The notes below the pieces were generated by a model. That model saw only the letters and a program-made list of their open reading frames with translations. It was not told where the DNA came from and searched no databases. A stretch of 64,000 nt of DNA from Jannaschia seohaensis (GTDB lineage Bacteria; Pseudomonadota; Alphaproteobacteria; Rhodobacterales; Rhodobacteraceae): NCBI RefSeq assembly GCF_900116765.1, contig NZ_UETC01000013.1:1-64000 (forward strand), given 5' to 3'. The translations under genes and the position numbers were made by a program. Below, one piece after another: positions 16,200 through 25,540 of this stretch (positions are counted from its first letter, which is position 1; each line of letters begins with the position of its first letter).

Positions 16200-16739
16200 T
16201 CAGAACATTTCGACGTCGTTGCCCTTGTCCGGCGGCGCCGGATCCTCCGGCGTGTGGATATCGGCCATCAGCCCCACGGCGAGCTTGCCGGAGACCGGGT
16301 GGAACCGCACTCGGCGCGCCCGCTCCCCCCCGATGGAGACGCCGACGATTTGGAAGCCTTCATTGCTCAGGTAGTTCATGCAGGCCTCTCCGATGGCCAT
16401 GCCGTGGTTGCGGCCGCGCAACAGGACATGGGCCCCGCCGACGACGCGCGCGGCCATCTCGCTGCGTTTGGCGCCATGGCGCATCAGAGCGTTGACGAGT
16501 TTCTCGACCTCGGCCACGACGGCGGCGTCACCCATCGGGCCCGGCGCGACGCTGCGGAAGATGTGGTTCATGCCGCCGCACCCCGCGCTGGGCGACCAGA
16601 GGCAGACGGAGATGCACGAGCCCAGCGTGGCCGTCATCTCCACCGCCGGGTCCGCGCTGACCTCCATCTGCCCCTGCCCAATCTCCAGCAGCTTGGTGCC
16701 AGGCGCCCCACCATACGCTGCCCGCGCCTGTGCGGTCAT
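16200..16739 (-). CDS. cheD: CheD chemoreceptor glutamine deamidase
   Basis: A 179-aa CheD family protein. The catalytic cysteine motif is ATLGSCISVCLWSP and the catalytic histidine lies in GCGGMNHIFRS; GGAHVLLRGRNHGMAIG and the C-terminal GERARRVRFHPVSGKLAVG complete the fold. CheD deamidates glutamine residues in methyl-accepting chemotaxis receptors and is modulated by CheC/CheY. No other chemotaxis gene lies within the window, so this is an orphan copy at this locus. It is divergent from the rhodanese gene with a 135-bp shared promoter gap, and its stop is followed by the 292-bp space before urtA. Confidence 0.93.
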   Translation of the reverse strand: MTAQARAAYGGAPGTKLLEIGQGQMEVSADPAVEMTATLGSCISVCLWSPSAGCGGMNHIFRSVAPGPMGDAAVVAEVEKLVNALMRHGAKRSEMAARVVGGAHVLLRGRNHGMAIGEACMNYLSNEGFQIVGVSIGGERARRVRFHPVSGKLAVGLMADIHTPEDPAPPDKGNDVEMF

Positions 16740-16874
16740 TGTCGACTCCGTCCTGCCGATTGGCCCTGGTTGTGACAGGACGGACTGAAGAAACGATTAA
16801 CCGGGCGCCGTCACGGGGTCGTGACTTCTGGCCGACGCGCAGGATCGTTAGACGCATGTGGCGGAGGTAACGGC

Positions 16875-17342
16875 ATGACGGAACTCACGGATGGGGCGCA
16901 CCCGTTGCGGCGCCGCTTTCTGCTGGCTCTGGGCGGCGGGTTGGTTTCCCTTGCGGCCGGGACGGCGATGGTCCTCAGGCGCGACCGCTTCGCGGGGGAT
17001 CAGATCGCGCCACCGGAATTGTTGGAGGCCGTCAGGGCGGGCGACATGATCCTGATCGACATCCGCCGCCCCGATGAATGGGCAGGAACCGGCATCGCGG
17101 AAGGCGCGCATCCGCTGGACATGCGCCGGGACGATTTCATTCCCGCCCTGGAGGAGATCACCGGCGGCGCGCGGGACGTGCCGGTGGCGTTGATCTGTGC
17201 CCGGGGCGTACGCTCCAACCGGATGAGCGCGCGGCTGGCGGAGGCAGGCTTCACCCGTATCGTCGACGTGCCCGAGGGGATGCTGGGCTCCGCTGCTGGG
17301 CCCGGCTGGCTGGCGCGCGATCTGCCCGTGACGCGGCCGTGA
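16875..17342 (+). CDS. rhodanese-like protein with N-terminal membrane anchor
   Basis: 155 aa from MTELTDGAHPLRRRF. It is preceded by a GGAGG ribosome site at 16863-16867; a further upstream frame extension lacks such a site. An arginine-rich stretch (LRRRF) is followed by a hydrophobic segment, LLALGGGLVSLAAGTAMVL, so the protein is exported or anchored; the RRRF start hints at a Tat-like signal. The rhodanese domain has MILIDIRRPDEWAGTGI and the active-site loop LICARGVRSNRM with the catalytic cysteine. It would carry or transfer sulfane sulfur, or act as a periplasmic sulfur-relay or stress protein. It overlaps the next gene by GTGA. Confidence 0.85.
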   Translation: MTELTDGAHPLRRRFLLALGGGLVSLAAGTAMVLRRDRFAGDQIAPPELLEAVRAGDMILIDIRRPDEWAGTGIAEGAHPLDMRRDDFIPALEEITGGARDVPVALICARGVRSNRMSARLAEAGFTRIVDVPEGMLGSAAGPGWLARDLPVTRP

Positions 17343-18157
17343 GGGCGCTGACGCTCGCCGCGCTGCTGCTGGCCGCGCCCGCTGCCGCGCAGGAGGGATG
17401 CGGCGGTGCGGCCGCCTGCGAGATCCAGAGCGGCAGCTATCACATCGCCCTGCCCGAGGCGGACGCCCCCCTGCCCGCGATGGTCTTCCTCCATGGCTTC
17501 GGCGGCTCGGGCGCGGGAACGATGCGGCAGCGCGGGATGATCGAGACGGTGCTGTCGCGCGGCTACGCCTTCCTCGCACCGAATGGTCAGCCGCGCGCGG
17601 GCAGAGACGGGCTGCGCTGGGACTTCCGGGCTGCACCGGGAGTCGCGTCGCGCGACGAGGACGCGTTTCTCCGGGCCGTCGTTGCCGATGCCGCCCGCCA
17701 TGGCGTCGATCCGGACCGCGTGATCTTGGCCGGTTTCTCCAACGGCGCGTTCCAGGTCACCTATCTGGCCTGCCGCGATCCAGAGGGGTTCGCCGCCTTC
17801 GCGCCGGTCGCGGGCGGGTTCTGGCGCCCGCATCCCGAGAGCTGCGCGGCTCCGGTCCGGCTGTTCCAGACCCATGGCTGGCGGGACTCGACCGTGCCGC
17901 TGGAGGGCCGTCCCCTGCGCGGCGGGGCGGCGGTGCAGGGCGATATCTTCGCGGGTCTCGCGCTTTGGCGTCGAGCCAATGGCTGCGCCTGGGACGACCC
18001 GGACCGCTATGCCGAGACCGGCCAGTTCCAGCGCCGCATCTGGGACTGCGCGCCGGGCTCCGCGCTGGAAATGGCGCTGTTCCCGGGCAGGCATGGCGTG
18101 CCTGAGGGATGGGCCGAGATGGTGCTCGACTGGTTCGAGGCGCTCCCGGCCGAGTGA
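17339..18157 (+). CDS. secreted alpha/beta-hydrolase of the PHB depolymerase/feruloyl esterase (LpqC) type
   Basis: 272 aa starting with GTG at 17339, which overlaps the rhodanese stop (GTGA). It has the signal peptide VRALTLAALLLAAPAAAQEG. The alpha/beta-hydrolase core shows MVFLHGFGGSGAGTM for the oxyanion region and the nucleophile elbow ILAGFSNGAFQVTYL (GxSNG). It also has FQTHGWRDSTVPLEG, with the acid residue, and LFPGRHGVPEGW, with the likely catalytic His. Family members cleave polyhydroxybutyrate oligomers, feruloyl or acetyl esters, so the substrate cannot be fixed here. It converges on opgH with only 5 bases between the stops. Confidence 0.85.
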   Translation: MRALTLAALLLAAPAAAQEGCGGAAACEIQSGSYHIALPEADAPLPAMVFLHGFGGSGAGTMRQRGMIETVLSRGYAFLAPNGQPRAGRDGLRWDFRAAPGVASRDEDAFLRAVVADAARHGVDPDRVILAGFSNGAFQVTYLACRDPEGFAAFAPVAGGFWRPHPESCAAPVRLFQTHGWRDSTVPLEGRPLRGGAAVQGDIFAGLALWRRANGCAWDDPDRYAETGQFQRRIWDCAPGSALEMALFPGRHGVPEGWAEMVLDWFEALPAE

Positions 18158-18162
18158 GGCCC

Positions 18163-19995
18163 CTACTCTGCCGGGACGCCGCCGGTGAGCGCGTCGCGCA
18201 GCTCGGCCCGCCAGCGCAGGGCGCGCGTGGCGACCAGAGGCGCGCGGGTCTCCTGCGGGGTGGCCATCGTCCCGGGCGAGGGCCGGGCCGAGAGACGCGA
18301 GAGCGGCACAGCGAAGAGCAGGCTGGCCATCACCGGCAGAAGCCAGGGCGAGACGAAGCCCGTCGCCATCCCGGTCAGCAGCGCCAGGCCCAACCCCGTC
18401 TCCACCCCGTGGAAGCGTAGAAGTGTCGCCCAGGGGTGGCGCCCGCCCGTGCGCGATTGCGGCACCCAGTCGAGCGGCCGCCCGGCCAGCGCGGCCAGCA
18501 CGGCAAGCGTCTGCTGAACCATCAGGATCGGGGCATAGGCGACAGACAGTGCGATCTCCAACAGCATCGACGCGGCGAAGCGCCCGGCGCCGCCCAGCCG
18601 GGACAGCGGCATCCCGGAGGCAAGCAGCGCGGCGGAGCCGATCAGCTTGGGCGCCAGCAGCAGCCCGTAGAGGACCAGCATCAGCCAGACATGGTTGATC
18701 GGCGACATCTCGGGCCAGTTGGGCAGGGTCGGGTTCTCGGGCGAGAAGTAGTTGATGACGGAGCGTTCCGCATCGACGCCGATCCCGACCCAGAGCAGCA
18801 GCAGCAGGAACCAGAGCGGCGAGAGCAGATAGCCGACCGCCCCATGGAACAGGTGAAAGCGGCTGAGCGCGTGGAAGCCGCGCGTGCCGAGCAGGCCGAG
18901 ATGCTGGAGATTGCCCCGGCACCAGCGTCGGTCCCGTAGGACGTGGTCGATGAGCGAGGGCGGCGTCTCCTCGTAGGAGCCCTGGACCCGCGGCAGGAAG
19001 CGGACGGACCAGCCCGCGCGGCGCAGAAGCCCCGCCTCGACGAAATCGTGGCTGAGGATCAGCCGGTCCCCGCCTGGCGCGCTGAGCCGCGGCAGCCCCG
19101 CCGAGGACGCGAAGGCGGCGATGCGGATGATCGCGTTATGGCCCCAATAGTTTCCCTCCTGCCCCGTCCAGCGGGCGAGGCCCTCGGCGAGGGCTACGCC
19201 ATAGATCGCGTTGGCGAATTGCTGGGACCGCGCGAACAGGGTGCGCGCGCCGATCAGTTGCGGGAAGGATTGGATCAGCCCCGCGCCCGGATCGCGTGAC
19301 AGGGCGTCAGCCAGCGCGACGATCGCCCGGGCCGACATCAGACTGTCGGCGTCGAGCACCAGCATCGCCTCATGCGCCCCGCCCCAGGTCTCGACCCATT
19401 GGGCGAGGTTGCCGACCTTGCGGTCGGTGTTCTCCGCGCGGCGGCGATACCAGATCGCCTGCTCCGGCAGGCGGGCGCGGAGGACGTCATAGGCGGCCTC
19501 CTCCTGCGCGGCGCGGGTGGGATCGCGGGTGTCTGACAGGATGTAGAGCGAGAAGCGATGGGCCTGGCGGGCGCGGCCCAGCGTCTCCAGCATGGCGGCG
19601 GCGTTGCCGAAGACGTCCCAGGGCGCCTCTTCGTAGACCGGGATCAGGAGGGCCACGTCGAGCGGCCGGGGGCGGGCCGTCTCTTCCACGCTCGCGCGTG
19701 TCATCGACAGGGCCCCGCCCAGGATCGTGGCGAAGGTCAGCGCGATCCAGAAGAATCCCACCCCGATCAGGGCCGCCAGCACCGCTTCGGCCCAGGAGGT
19801 GCCGTCGGTGGCGAACCAGGCGAGACAGGCCCAGAGCAGCACGCCGGTCGCGAGCGCCGCCGGGGTGAAGACGGCGGCCCGCCATGTCAACGCGCGGTAA
19901 TCCGGCCGCGCGCCCGGGGCCGCCGCGTCCAGAAAGCGGCGGGAGAGGTCCTGGCGCGGATGGGCGAGCGGCGCGGGGGGCGGCACGGTGCTCAT
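18163..19995 (-). CDS. opgH: glucan biosynthesis glucosyltransferase OpgH (MdoH)
   Basis: A 610-aa inner-membrane glycosyltransferase (GT2) that makes the beta-1,2-glucan backbone of osmoregulated periplasmic glucans. Two N-terminal membrane segments are followed by the catalytic domain: VALLIPVYEEAPWDVFGN, MLVLDADSLMSARAIV (DxD), FVEAGLLRRAGW, and the processivity motif RDRRWCRGNLQHL (QxxRW-like). Further membrane spans follow. The protein is shorter than E. coli MdoH (about 850 aa), as is usual in alphaproteobacteria. It overlaps the opgG stop by four bases as the last gene of the operon. Confidence 0.95.
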   Translation of the reverse strand: MSTVPPPAPLAHPRQDLSRRFLDAAAPGARPDYRALTWRAAVFTPAALATGVLLWACLAWFATDGTSWAEAVLAALIGVGFFWIALTFATILGGALSMTRASVEETARPRPLDVALLIPVYEEAPWDVFGNAAAMLETLGRARQAHRFSLYILSDTRDPTRAAQEEAAYDVLRARLPEQAIWYRRRAENTDRKVGNLAQWVETWGGAHEAMLVLDADSLMSARAIVALADALSRDPGAGLIQSFPQLIGARTLFARSQQFANAIYGVALAEGLARWTGQEGNYWGHNAIIRIAAFASSAGLPRLSAPGGDRLILSHDFVEAGLLRRAGWSVRFLPRVQGSYEETPPSLIDHVLRDRRWCRGNLQHLGLLGTRGFHALSRFHLFHGAVGYLLSPLWFLLLLLWVGIGVDAERSVINYFSPENPTLPNWPEMSPINHVWLMLVLYGLLLAPKLIGSAALLASGMPLSRLGGAGRFAASMLLEIALSVAYAPILMVQQTLAVLAALAGRPLDWVPQSRTGGRHPWATLLRFHGVETGLGLALLTGMATGFVSPWLLPVMASLLFAVPLSRLSARPSPGTMATPQETRAPLVATRALRWRAELRDALTGGVPAE

Positions 19996-21503
19996 GCGGC
20001 GGTCCAGCGGTAAAGCCAGACCTCGGTGACCGGCGCGCCCCCGAGCCAGAGCTGCGCCCTGAGTTCCGAGAGCGGCCGAGCGCCCGGGTCGAACTCGAAA
20101 GCCAGCCGCGCGCCCCCCGTCTCGGGGTTTCGCTGGAGCACGCCCGGCGACGTGTCGCTGCTGGCGGAGTCGATCGCGCGCGTGATCTCGTCGAGATCGC
20201 CCTCAAAGGCCGGGTGGGGCGCGAAGTCGATGGCGGCGAGCCACCGCTCCCCGGTGAAGTTCTTGCCCATATGGGTGTTGAGCACCCGGGCCACGTCGCG
20301 CCTGCGGAGCGCGGCCTCGCCCCAGGTCATGCGATAGGTGAACCGCGCCTCCCGCCCGGCAGGCAGCGGGTCGCGCGGGCGCCAATAGGCGACGATGTTG
20401 TCGTAGATCTCCCGGTCCGACGGTATCTCGACGAGGCGGACGACGCCGGGGCCCCACTCCTCGCCCGGCTCGATCCAGAGCGAGGGGCGGAGATGGTAAT
20501 GCGCCTCAAGGTCCGCAAAGTCAGACAGCTTGTCGGCGCGCTGCATCAGGCCGAACCCGCGCGGGCTCTCGTCGACGAAGCTGGAGACCTGGAGCGTCGT
20601 GGGATTGGCCAAGGGCCGCCAGAGCATCTCTCCATTGCCGTTCCAGATCAGCAGGCCGTCGCTGTCATGGATCGCCGGGCGGAAGTCGTCGAACCTGGGG
20701 CGGTTGGTCTCGTCATAGAGGAACATCGAGGTCAGCGCGGCGATGCCCACATGATCGAGATCGACACGGGGGTAGAGCGTGGCCTCCACATCCATCTCGC
20801 AGACCGCGCCGGGCCGGATCACGAAGCGGAAGGCTCCTGCGACAGACGGCCCGTCGAGCAGCGCGTGCAGCGTGATCGTGTCGTCGCCGGGCTGTGGCTC
20901 CTCGACCCAGAGGCGGGTGAAGTCGGGGAATTCCTCTCCCTCCGGGTCGCCGGTGCGCAGCGCGATGCCGCGGGCCGACAGCCCATAGGCCTGCGCCGCG
21001 CCGATGGCCCGGAAATAGCTGGCGCCCTGGAAGACGCAGAACTCGCGGTGGTTCGTCTCGCCGGGGAAGCGGTGGCGCAGGCGCAGGCCGCTATAGCCCA
21101 TCGTTTCGTCCAGCGGCAGCTCAGGCGCCTGGTCGGAGGTGGCGAACAAGGCGAAGTCGAAGGCCAGACGGTGCGCGGTGCCGTCCCGGACGACATCGAC
21201 CTCGACGGCGCGGGGAAAATAGAGACCCGGATGGAAGAGATCCATCTCGAAGGCGAGGTCGTCCTCGGCCCAGACTGCCTTGGAGGTGTCGAACCAGATC
21301 TTGCGATACTGGTCATAGGTCAGATCCCGCCAGGCCTGGGGAACCGGGTCGCGCAGCCGGAAGGGCCGAGAGGCCAGATCCTGCGCCATCTCGCGGACCG
21401 TGCCCGCGCCGAAGGGCTCGGACGACAGAAATCGCGGCATCGCCGCACGGGCGGGCGCGGTGAGGAACGCGGCGCTGCCCAGCAAAACGGTGCGGCGCTT
21501 CAT
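19992..21503 (-). CDS. opgG: periplasmic glucan biosynthesis protein OpgG (MdoG)
   Basis: 503 aa from MKRRTVLLGSAAFLTAPARA, an export signal of Tat-like appearance with a KRR start. The mature protein has the OpgG/MdoG hallmarks: LTYDQYRKIWFDTSKAVW early, FHPGLYFPRAVEVDVV, GETNHREFCVFQGASYFRA in the middle and NTHMGKNFTGERW near the C-terminus. It acts in the periplasm on the nascent beta-glucan chain, with branching or backbone tailoring proposed. The start at 21503 overlaps the opgC stop by ATGA; a much longer open frame upstream is the opgC shadow. Confidence 0.95.
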   Translation of the reverse strand: MKRRTVLLGSAAFLTAPARAAMPRFLSSEPFGAGTVREMAQDLASRPFRLRDPVPQAWRDLTYDQYRKIWFDTSKAVWAEDDLAFEMDLFHPGLYFPRAVEVDVVRDGTAHRLAFDFALFATSDQAPELPLDETMGYSGLRLRHRFPGETNHREFCVFQGASYFRAIGAAQAYGLSARGIALRTGDPEGEEFPDFTRLWVEEPQPGDDTITLHALLDGPSVAGAFRFVIRPGAVCEMDVEATLYPRVDLDHVGIAALTSMFLYDETNRPRFDDFRPAIHDSDGLLIWNGNGEMLWRPLANPTTLQVSSFVDESPRGFGLMQRADKLSDFADLEAHYHLRPSLWIEPGEEWGPGVVRLVEIPSDREIYDNIVAYWRPRDPLPAGREARFTYRMTWGEAALRRRDVARVLNTHMGKNFTGERWLAAIDFAPHPAFEGDLDEITRAIDSASSDTSPGVLQRNPETGGARLAFEFDPGARPLSELRAQLWLGGAPVTEVWLYRWTAA

Positions 21504-22801
21504 CGCTTGATCCGCCAGGGCTGCGACTTGAACCAGCCCGCGCCGTAGGCACAGCCGATCAAAAGGCCGAAGCCGGTCAGGTTGACCAGCGCCCAGGTCC
21601 AGCCGCTCTCGCCGATGACGTCGATCAGCCAGCCATTCACTCGGGCCAGGAACATCGAGAAGACGAAGACCGCGAGGCTCTGTTGCCCCACCTTCATGAC
21701 GATCCGGACGAAGCCATCCCAGATGGCCGAGGCCAGCCCGCTCCCCGAGGCGATCAGGCGCTTGCCGCCCTCTCCCGCCGCGATCCAGCAGAGATAGCCG
21801 AGCGCCAGGAAATGAACGTAGTGGAGCGGGCCGAAATCGGACTTGTCGAACCAGGGCCGATGGGCTTGCCGCCAGTCGAAGACCGGGTTGCAGCGGCCGA
21901 AGCCCGTCTCGGCGCAGCCCGTGGCGGCGATGTAGAGATCGCGCACCGGGTCCAGCTGAAACAGACGGAAGCCGGCATTGGACAGAACCGCCGACACGAG
22001 CACGATCGCCAGCGCCAGCCCGATCAGCCAGGGCCGGACCGGCGGCGCGGGCAGCCAGCCGCGCATGAAGGCGAAGCCGGTGAAGAACAGAAGCTGCCAG
22101 CCGAACGGGTTGAAGAACCAGGTGCGGTCGGACCACGGCTCCGCCGGGAGGGCCAGGTGCAGATGCCCCATGCCGAGCCAGGTCAGAAAGGCGTCCTGCG
22201 CGAAGACCCACATGGCCACGACGATCCCGGCCAGCAGCCAGAGCGACACCCGCGCCACCGCGATGTAGAGCGGCATCAAGAGCAGAACGACCATATACAT
22301 CGGCAGGATGTCGAAATAGTTCGGAACATAGGTCAGCGTGGCGAGCGGGAACAAAAGCGCCGCGCCGTCTTCCCCGAAGAAGCGCCACAGGTTGAGCGTG
22401 CCGATATAGATCTTGTCGTGCCAACCGGACGCGTCGAGCGCCGCCAGGAAGGCCGCGATCGCGAAGAACAGGCCGATATGCGCCCAGTAGATCTGCCAGA
22501 CCCGGTAGCCGACCCGCGCCGTGCCCAACCCCCATCCGGCGGTATCGAAGCTGCGGCCGAAAGCGATGGCCGAGGCCATGCCCGAGCAGAACACGAAGAT
22601 CTCGGTCGCATCCGAAAAGCCGAAGCGTGCTGGAATCCAGCGGGTCCAGTCGTTCCCGGGAGTGTGGGCCAACAGGATGATGAACATCGCCACGCCGCGA
22701 AAGAAGTCGAGACGCGGGTCGCGCGCAGCGACCACCGGAGCCGCGCGGGCGGCAGGGGCAGCGGCATAGGCCGAAGCGGGCGTCGTGGCGGTCATGGGCA
22801 A
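21500..22801 (-). CDS. opgC: OpgC-type membrane succinyltransferase for periplasmic glucans
   Basis: A 433-aa multi-spanning membrane protein of the OpgC family. The family start motif is DPRLDFFRGVAMFIILLAHT, followed by FSDATEIFVFCSGMASAIAF, YFDILPMYMVVLLLMPLY and the C-terminal GQQSLAVFVFSMFLA. OpgC transfers succinyl groups to osmoregulated periplasmic glucans and gives them a negative charge. It is the first of the three opg genes. Its ATG at 22801 or the second at 22795 are both possible. The upstream TPR gene ends 21 bases before, so read-through from that operon is possible. Confidence 0.93.
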   Translation of the reverse strand: MPMTATTPASAYAAAPAARAAPVVAARDPRLDFFRGVAMFIILLAHTPGNDWTRWIPARFGFSDATEIFVFCSGMASAIAFGRSFDTAGWGLGTARVGYRVWQIYWAHIGLFFAIAAFLAALDASGWHDKIYIGTLNLWRFFGEDGAALLFPLATLTYVPNYFDILPMYMVVLLLMPLYIAVARVSLWLLAGIVVAMWVFAQDAFLTWLGMGHLHLALPAEPWSDRTWFFNPFGWQLLFFTGFAFMRGWLPAPPVRPWLIGLALAIVLVSAVLSNAGFRLFQLDPVRDLYIAATGCAETGFGRCNPVFDWRQAHRPWFDKSDFGPLHYVHFLALGYLCWIAAGEGGKRLIASGSGLASAIWDGFVRIVMKVGQQSLAVFVFSMFLARVNGWLIDVIGESGWTWALVNLTGFGLLIGCAYGAGWFKSQPWRIKR

Positions 22802-22822
22802 ATCCAGATTACCAAACGTAAG

Positions 22823-24184
22823 TTAGCTGCGCTCCGAAGGGGAGCAAACGGCATTTTCTGCGTCCGCGATAAGTTGCCGCCGCACTGCCGCATAGCGATC
22901 TTCATGGCCGCCGCGCCGTCGGGTTCGGTCGGCGAGGATCTCGGCGGCTTCCGCGAGCCGTCCGGCCCGCAGGCCCGCATCGATGGTGATCCGCTCGAAC
23001 ACGTCCCGCTGCGCGTGGCTTCCTCCCGCTTGCTGCATCGCCGGGCGCGCGGCGAGAAGCTGGGAAAAGGCGGCCGAATAGTCGCCGTCGCCGAAGCTCT
23101 CCAAGCCCTGCGCGGCCGCGAGACCGGGATTGGCCATGCGGGTCGCGACCTCGTCCCGTGGCCCGGCGGCGTCTTGCGAGAGGCGCGCCAGCAGACGCGC
23201 GGCGGCATCGTCGCGGTGGTCCCCCGCCAGGGCGAGCATGTAGTGCAGATCGGCGAAGATCAGACAGCCGTCCTCGGTCCGCCGCTCTGACAGGTCGGCC
23301 AGCTCTTCCCAGCGGGCACCGACATCGATCCCCTCCAACTCCAACCGTGACAACAGCGAGGTCGCGTTGGAGATGTCGCGGTAATCGTCCGTCGGCTCGG
23401 CCCGGACATGGCTGTCATAGAGCGCCAGCGCCGCCTCGTGGCGCCCGGTTTCCAGCAGCATCAACGCCTTGTGCCACCAGACATGGAAGCGGAAATTGTT
23501 GCAATGGGACCAGGCGGCCTCGCGCCCCTCCAGGAAGGCAAGCCCGCCCTCGGCATCTCCGGTCATATCATGGACATGGGCAACGGCATGCAGGCCCCAG
23601 GCGTCATCGGGCGCGAGATCGAGCGCCACGCGCCCGGCGCGGCGGGCGGCCTCGTAATCACCCGTCTCCTCAAGCGCAAAGGCGTGACAACCCAGCAGAT
23701 AGCCGCGCCCGGCATGGTCCGCGCCATGGGCCGGCCGGACCCGCTCGACCGAGCGGCGCATACCCTCCGCATCCCCGATCACAAAACGGAGCGCATGGCT
23801 AAGCTTCATCAGGAGGGTGTCGCCCGGCGCATGGGCGAGCACCTCTTCCAGCGCCGCGATCGCCTGGGTGGGCTTGCGGCGCAGCACAGCCTGGAGCGCC
23901 GTGGTCAGCGCCCGCTCCCGCCGGTTGCCCTCGGGCAGTGCAATAGCCCGGGACAGAGCCGTCTCGGCCTCGACCATGACCTCGCGGCGGCCTAGCAGCG
24001 CGTAGAAGAGGCCCTTGACCGCATGGGCCGCCGCATAGTCCGGCGCGATCTCCAGCAACTTCCCAAGATGGGTCGGGGTCGCGGCGCCATGGGATAGAAA
24101 AGCCAGACACATCGCATCCCATTCCGCCACCGCGGCGGGATCCGTCAGCGAGACCGGCTGGTCGAAGACGTCGGTGCGGCTCAT
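22823..24184 (-). CDS. tetratricopeptide-repeat protein of the TTC38 type
   Basis: A 453-aa soluble helical repeat protein without a signal peptide. The segment MCLAFLSHGAATPTHLGKLL near residue 25 and repeated pairs of Ala/Leu-rich helices (for example ALSRAIALPEGNRRERALTT, ALEEVLAHAPGDTLLMKLSH and GRVALDLAPDDAWGLHAVAH) resemble the TTC38 family rather than generic TPR proteins. The conserved WSHCNNFRFHVWWHKAL stretch is typical of that family. Its biochemical role is unknown. It follows the CoA-transferase gene on the same strand after 156 bp and precedes opgC by 21 bp, so it may belong to either unit. Confidence 0.8.
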   Translation of the reverse strand: MSRTDVFDQPVSLTDPAAVAEWDAMCLAFLSHGAATPTHLGKLLEIAPDYAAAHAVKGLFYALLGRREVMVEAETALSRAIALPEGNRRERALTTALQAVLRRKPTQAIAALEEVLAHAPGDTLLMKLSHALRFVIGDAEGMRRSVERVRPAHGADHAGRGYLLGCHAFALEETGDYEAARRAGRVALDLAPDDAWGLHAVAHVHDMTGDAEGGLAFLEGREAAWSHCNNFRFHVWWHKALMLLETGRHEAALALYDSHVRAEPTDDYRDISNATSLLSRLELEGIDVGARWEELADLSERRTEDGCLIFADLHYMLALAGDHRDDAAARLLARLSQDAAGPRDEVATRMANPGLAAAQGLESFGDGDYSAAFSQLLAARPAMQQAGGSHAQRDVFERITIDAGLRAGRLAEAAEILADRTRRRGGHEDRYAAVRRQLIADAENAVCSPSERS

Positions 24185-24340
24185 CGCGGGCTCCTGCCTG
24201 AATCGGTTGTCCCGATCCGGCTTAGCGAGCGCGATGCCACCTCGCTACGGCGCCAGCCCCCGCGTCACGCCCATGTGAGCGGGCGTCAGCGCCGGTGATC
24301 GGAAAACAGCCGAAACCCCGAGAAATCGCCGGAGGCGCGC

Positions 24341-25540
24341 TCAGTCCGCGAAGGGATCGTCCTGTTCCAGCCGGTCCGTGTCGGCGCCGAAGCTGGGCGG
24401 TGGACGGCGATAAGTCACCGGCGTCCGCGACAGCTTGAGCGGATTGCCGAGGAGCGGCAGCGTCAGCTCGCCCGTCTTGCCCTGGGCGGTCATATCGAGC
24501 GTCATGCCGCGCGCCGCCACCTGATCGGTTTCGAAGACCTGCGGCAGCGTCTTGACCGGGCCGACCGGAACCTTGGCAGCCTCCATCCGCGCGATCACCT
24601 CATCGGTGGGAACGGCGCGGAGCGCGGGGATCAGGTGCGCCGCCAAGGCGTCGCGGTTCGCGAGGCGCGCCGGGTTGGTGGCAAAGCGCGAATCCTCCGC
24701 CAACTCCGCTAGCCCGAAGAGGGCGACGAAACGGGCGAACTGGCCGTCATTGCCGACCGCGACGATCACATGGCCATCGGCGGTCTCGTAGACGCCATAG
24801 GGCACGATGTTGGGGTGGTCGTTGCCGCGCCGGATCGGGGCCTTGCCGCTGAGCCGCGTGTTGACGCCCTCGTTGATGGTCCAGGCGATCTGGCTGTCGA
24901 CCAGCGCGAGGTCGATATGCTGCCCCTCACCCGTCGCCTCCGCATGTCGCAGCGCGGCCAGGATGCCGACCGTCGCATACATCCCGCACATCACGTCGGC
25001 GATCCCCACGCCCACTTTCATCGGCAATCCGTCCGGATCGCCAGTCAGCGACATGATCCCGCCATAGCCCTGCGCCATCAGGTCATAGCCCGGCTTGTCG
25101 CGGTTCGGCCCGGTCTGACCGAAGCCGGAGATCGAGCAATAGACCAGCCGCGGATGCGCCGCGAGAAGCGTCGCGTGATCGAGCCCGTATTTCGCCAAGC
25201 CGCCCGGCTTGAAGTTCTCGATGACGATATCGGCGAGACCGGCGAGACGGCGGATCTGCTCCTGGCCCTCCGGCGAGGAGAGGTCGATGGCGACCGACAG
25301 CTTGTTGCGGTTCGCGGACATAAAATAGGCAGAAAGATCCGTTTCTTCCGCGCCGTCCTTCACGTAAGGCGGACCCCATTGCCTCGTGTCGTCTCCGCCG
25401 GAGCGCGGGTTTTCGACCTTCAACACGGTGGCGCCCAGATCGCCCAGCAACTGGGTCGCCGTCGGACCCGCGAGGATGCGGCTCAGGTCGAGGACCTTGA
25501 CGCCCGCGAGCGGGCCAACGGGATCAGAAGCGTCCGTCAT
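24341..25540 (-). CDS. class III (family III) CoA-transferase
   Basis: 399 aa from MTDASDPVGPLAGVKVLDLS, preceded by an AGGAAAG ribosome site; it starts inside the end of the upstream gene. The CaiB/BaiF fold shows VKVLDLSRILAGPTATQLLG, then FMSANRNKLSVAIDLSSPEG, PGYDLMAQGYGGIMSLTGDP (with the conserved catalytic Asp in the GYDxMxQ motif) and DLALVDSQIAW. It moves CoA between carboxylic acids. With a neighbouring acyl-CoA dehydrogenase and a ThDP lyase-like enzyme it probably handles an unusual short-chain acid. The substrate is not evident from the sequence. Confidence 0.92.
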   Translation of the reverse strand: MTDASDPVGPLAGVKVLDLSRILAGPTATQLLGDLGATVLKVENPRSGGDDTRQWGPPYVKDGAEETDLSAYFMSANRNKLSVAIDLSSPEGQEQIRRLAGLADIVIENFKPGGLAKYGLDHATLLAAHPRLVYCSISGFGQTGPNRDKPGYDLMAQGYGGIMSLTGDPDGLPMKVGVGIADVMCGMYATVGILAALRHAEATGEGQHIDLALVDSQIAWTINEGVNTRLSGKAPIRRGNDHPNIVPYGVYETADGHVIVAVGNDGQFARFVALFGLAELAEDSRFATNPARLANRDALAAHLIPALRAVPTDEVIARMEAAKVPVGPVKTLPQVFETDQVAARGMTLDMTAQGKTGELTLPLLGNPLKLSRTPVTYRRPPPSFGADTDRLEQDDPFAD

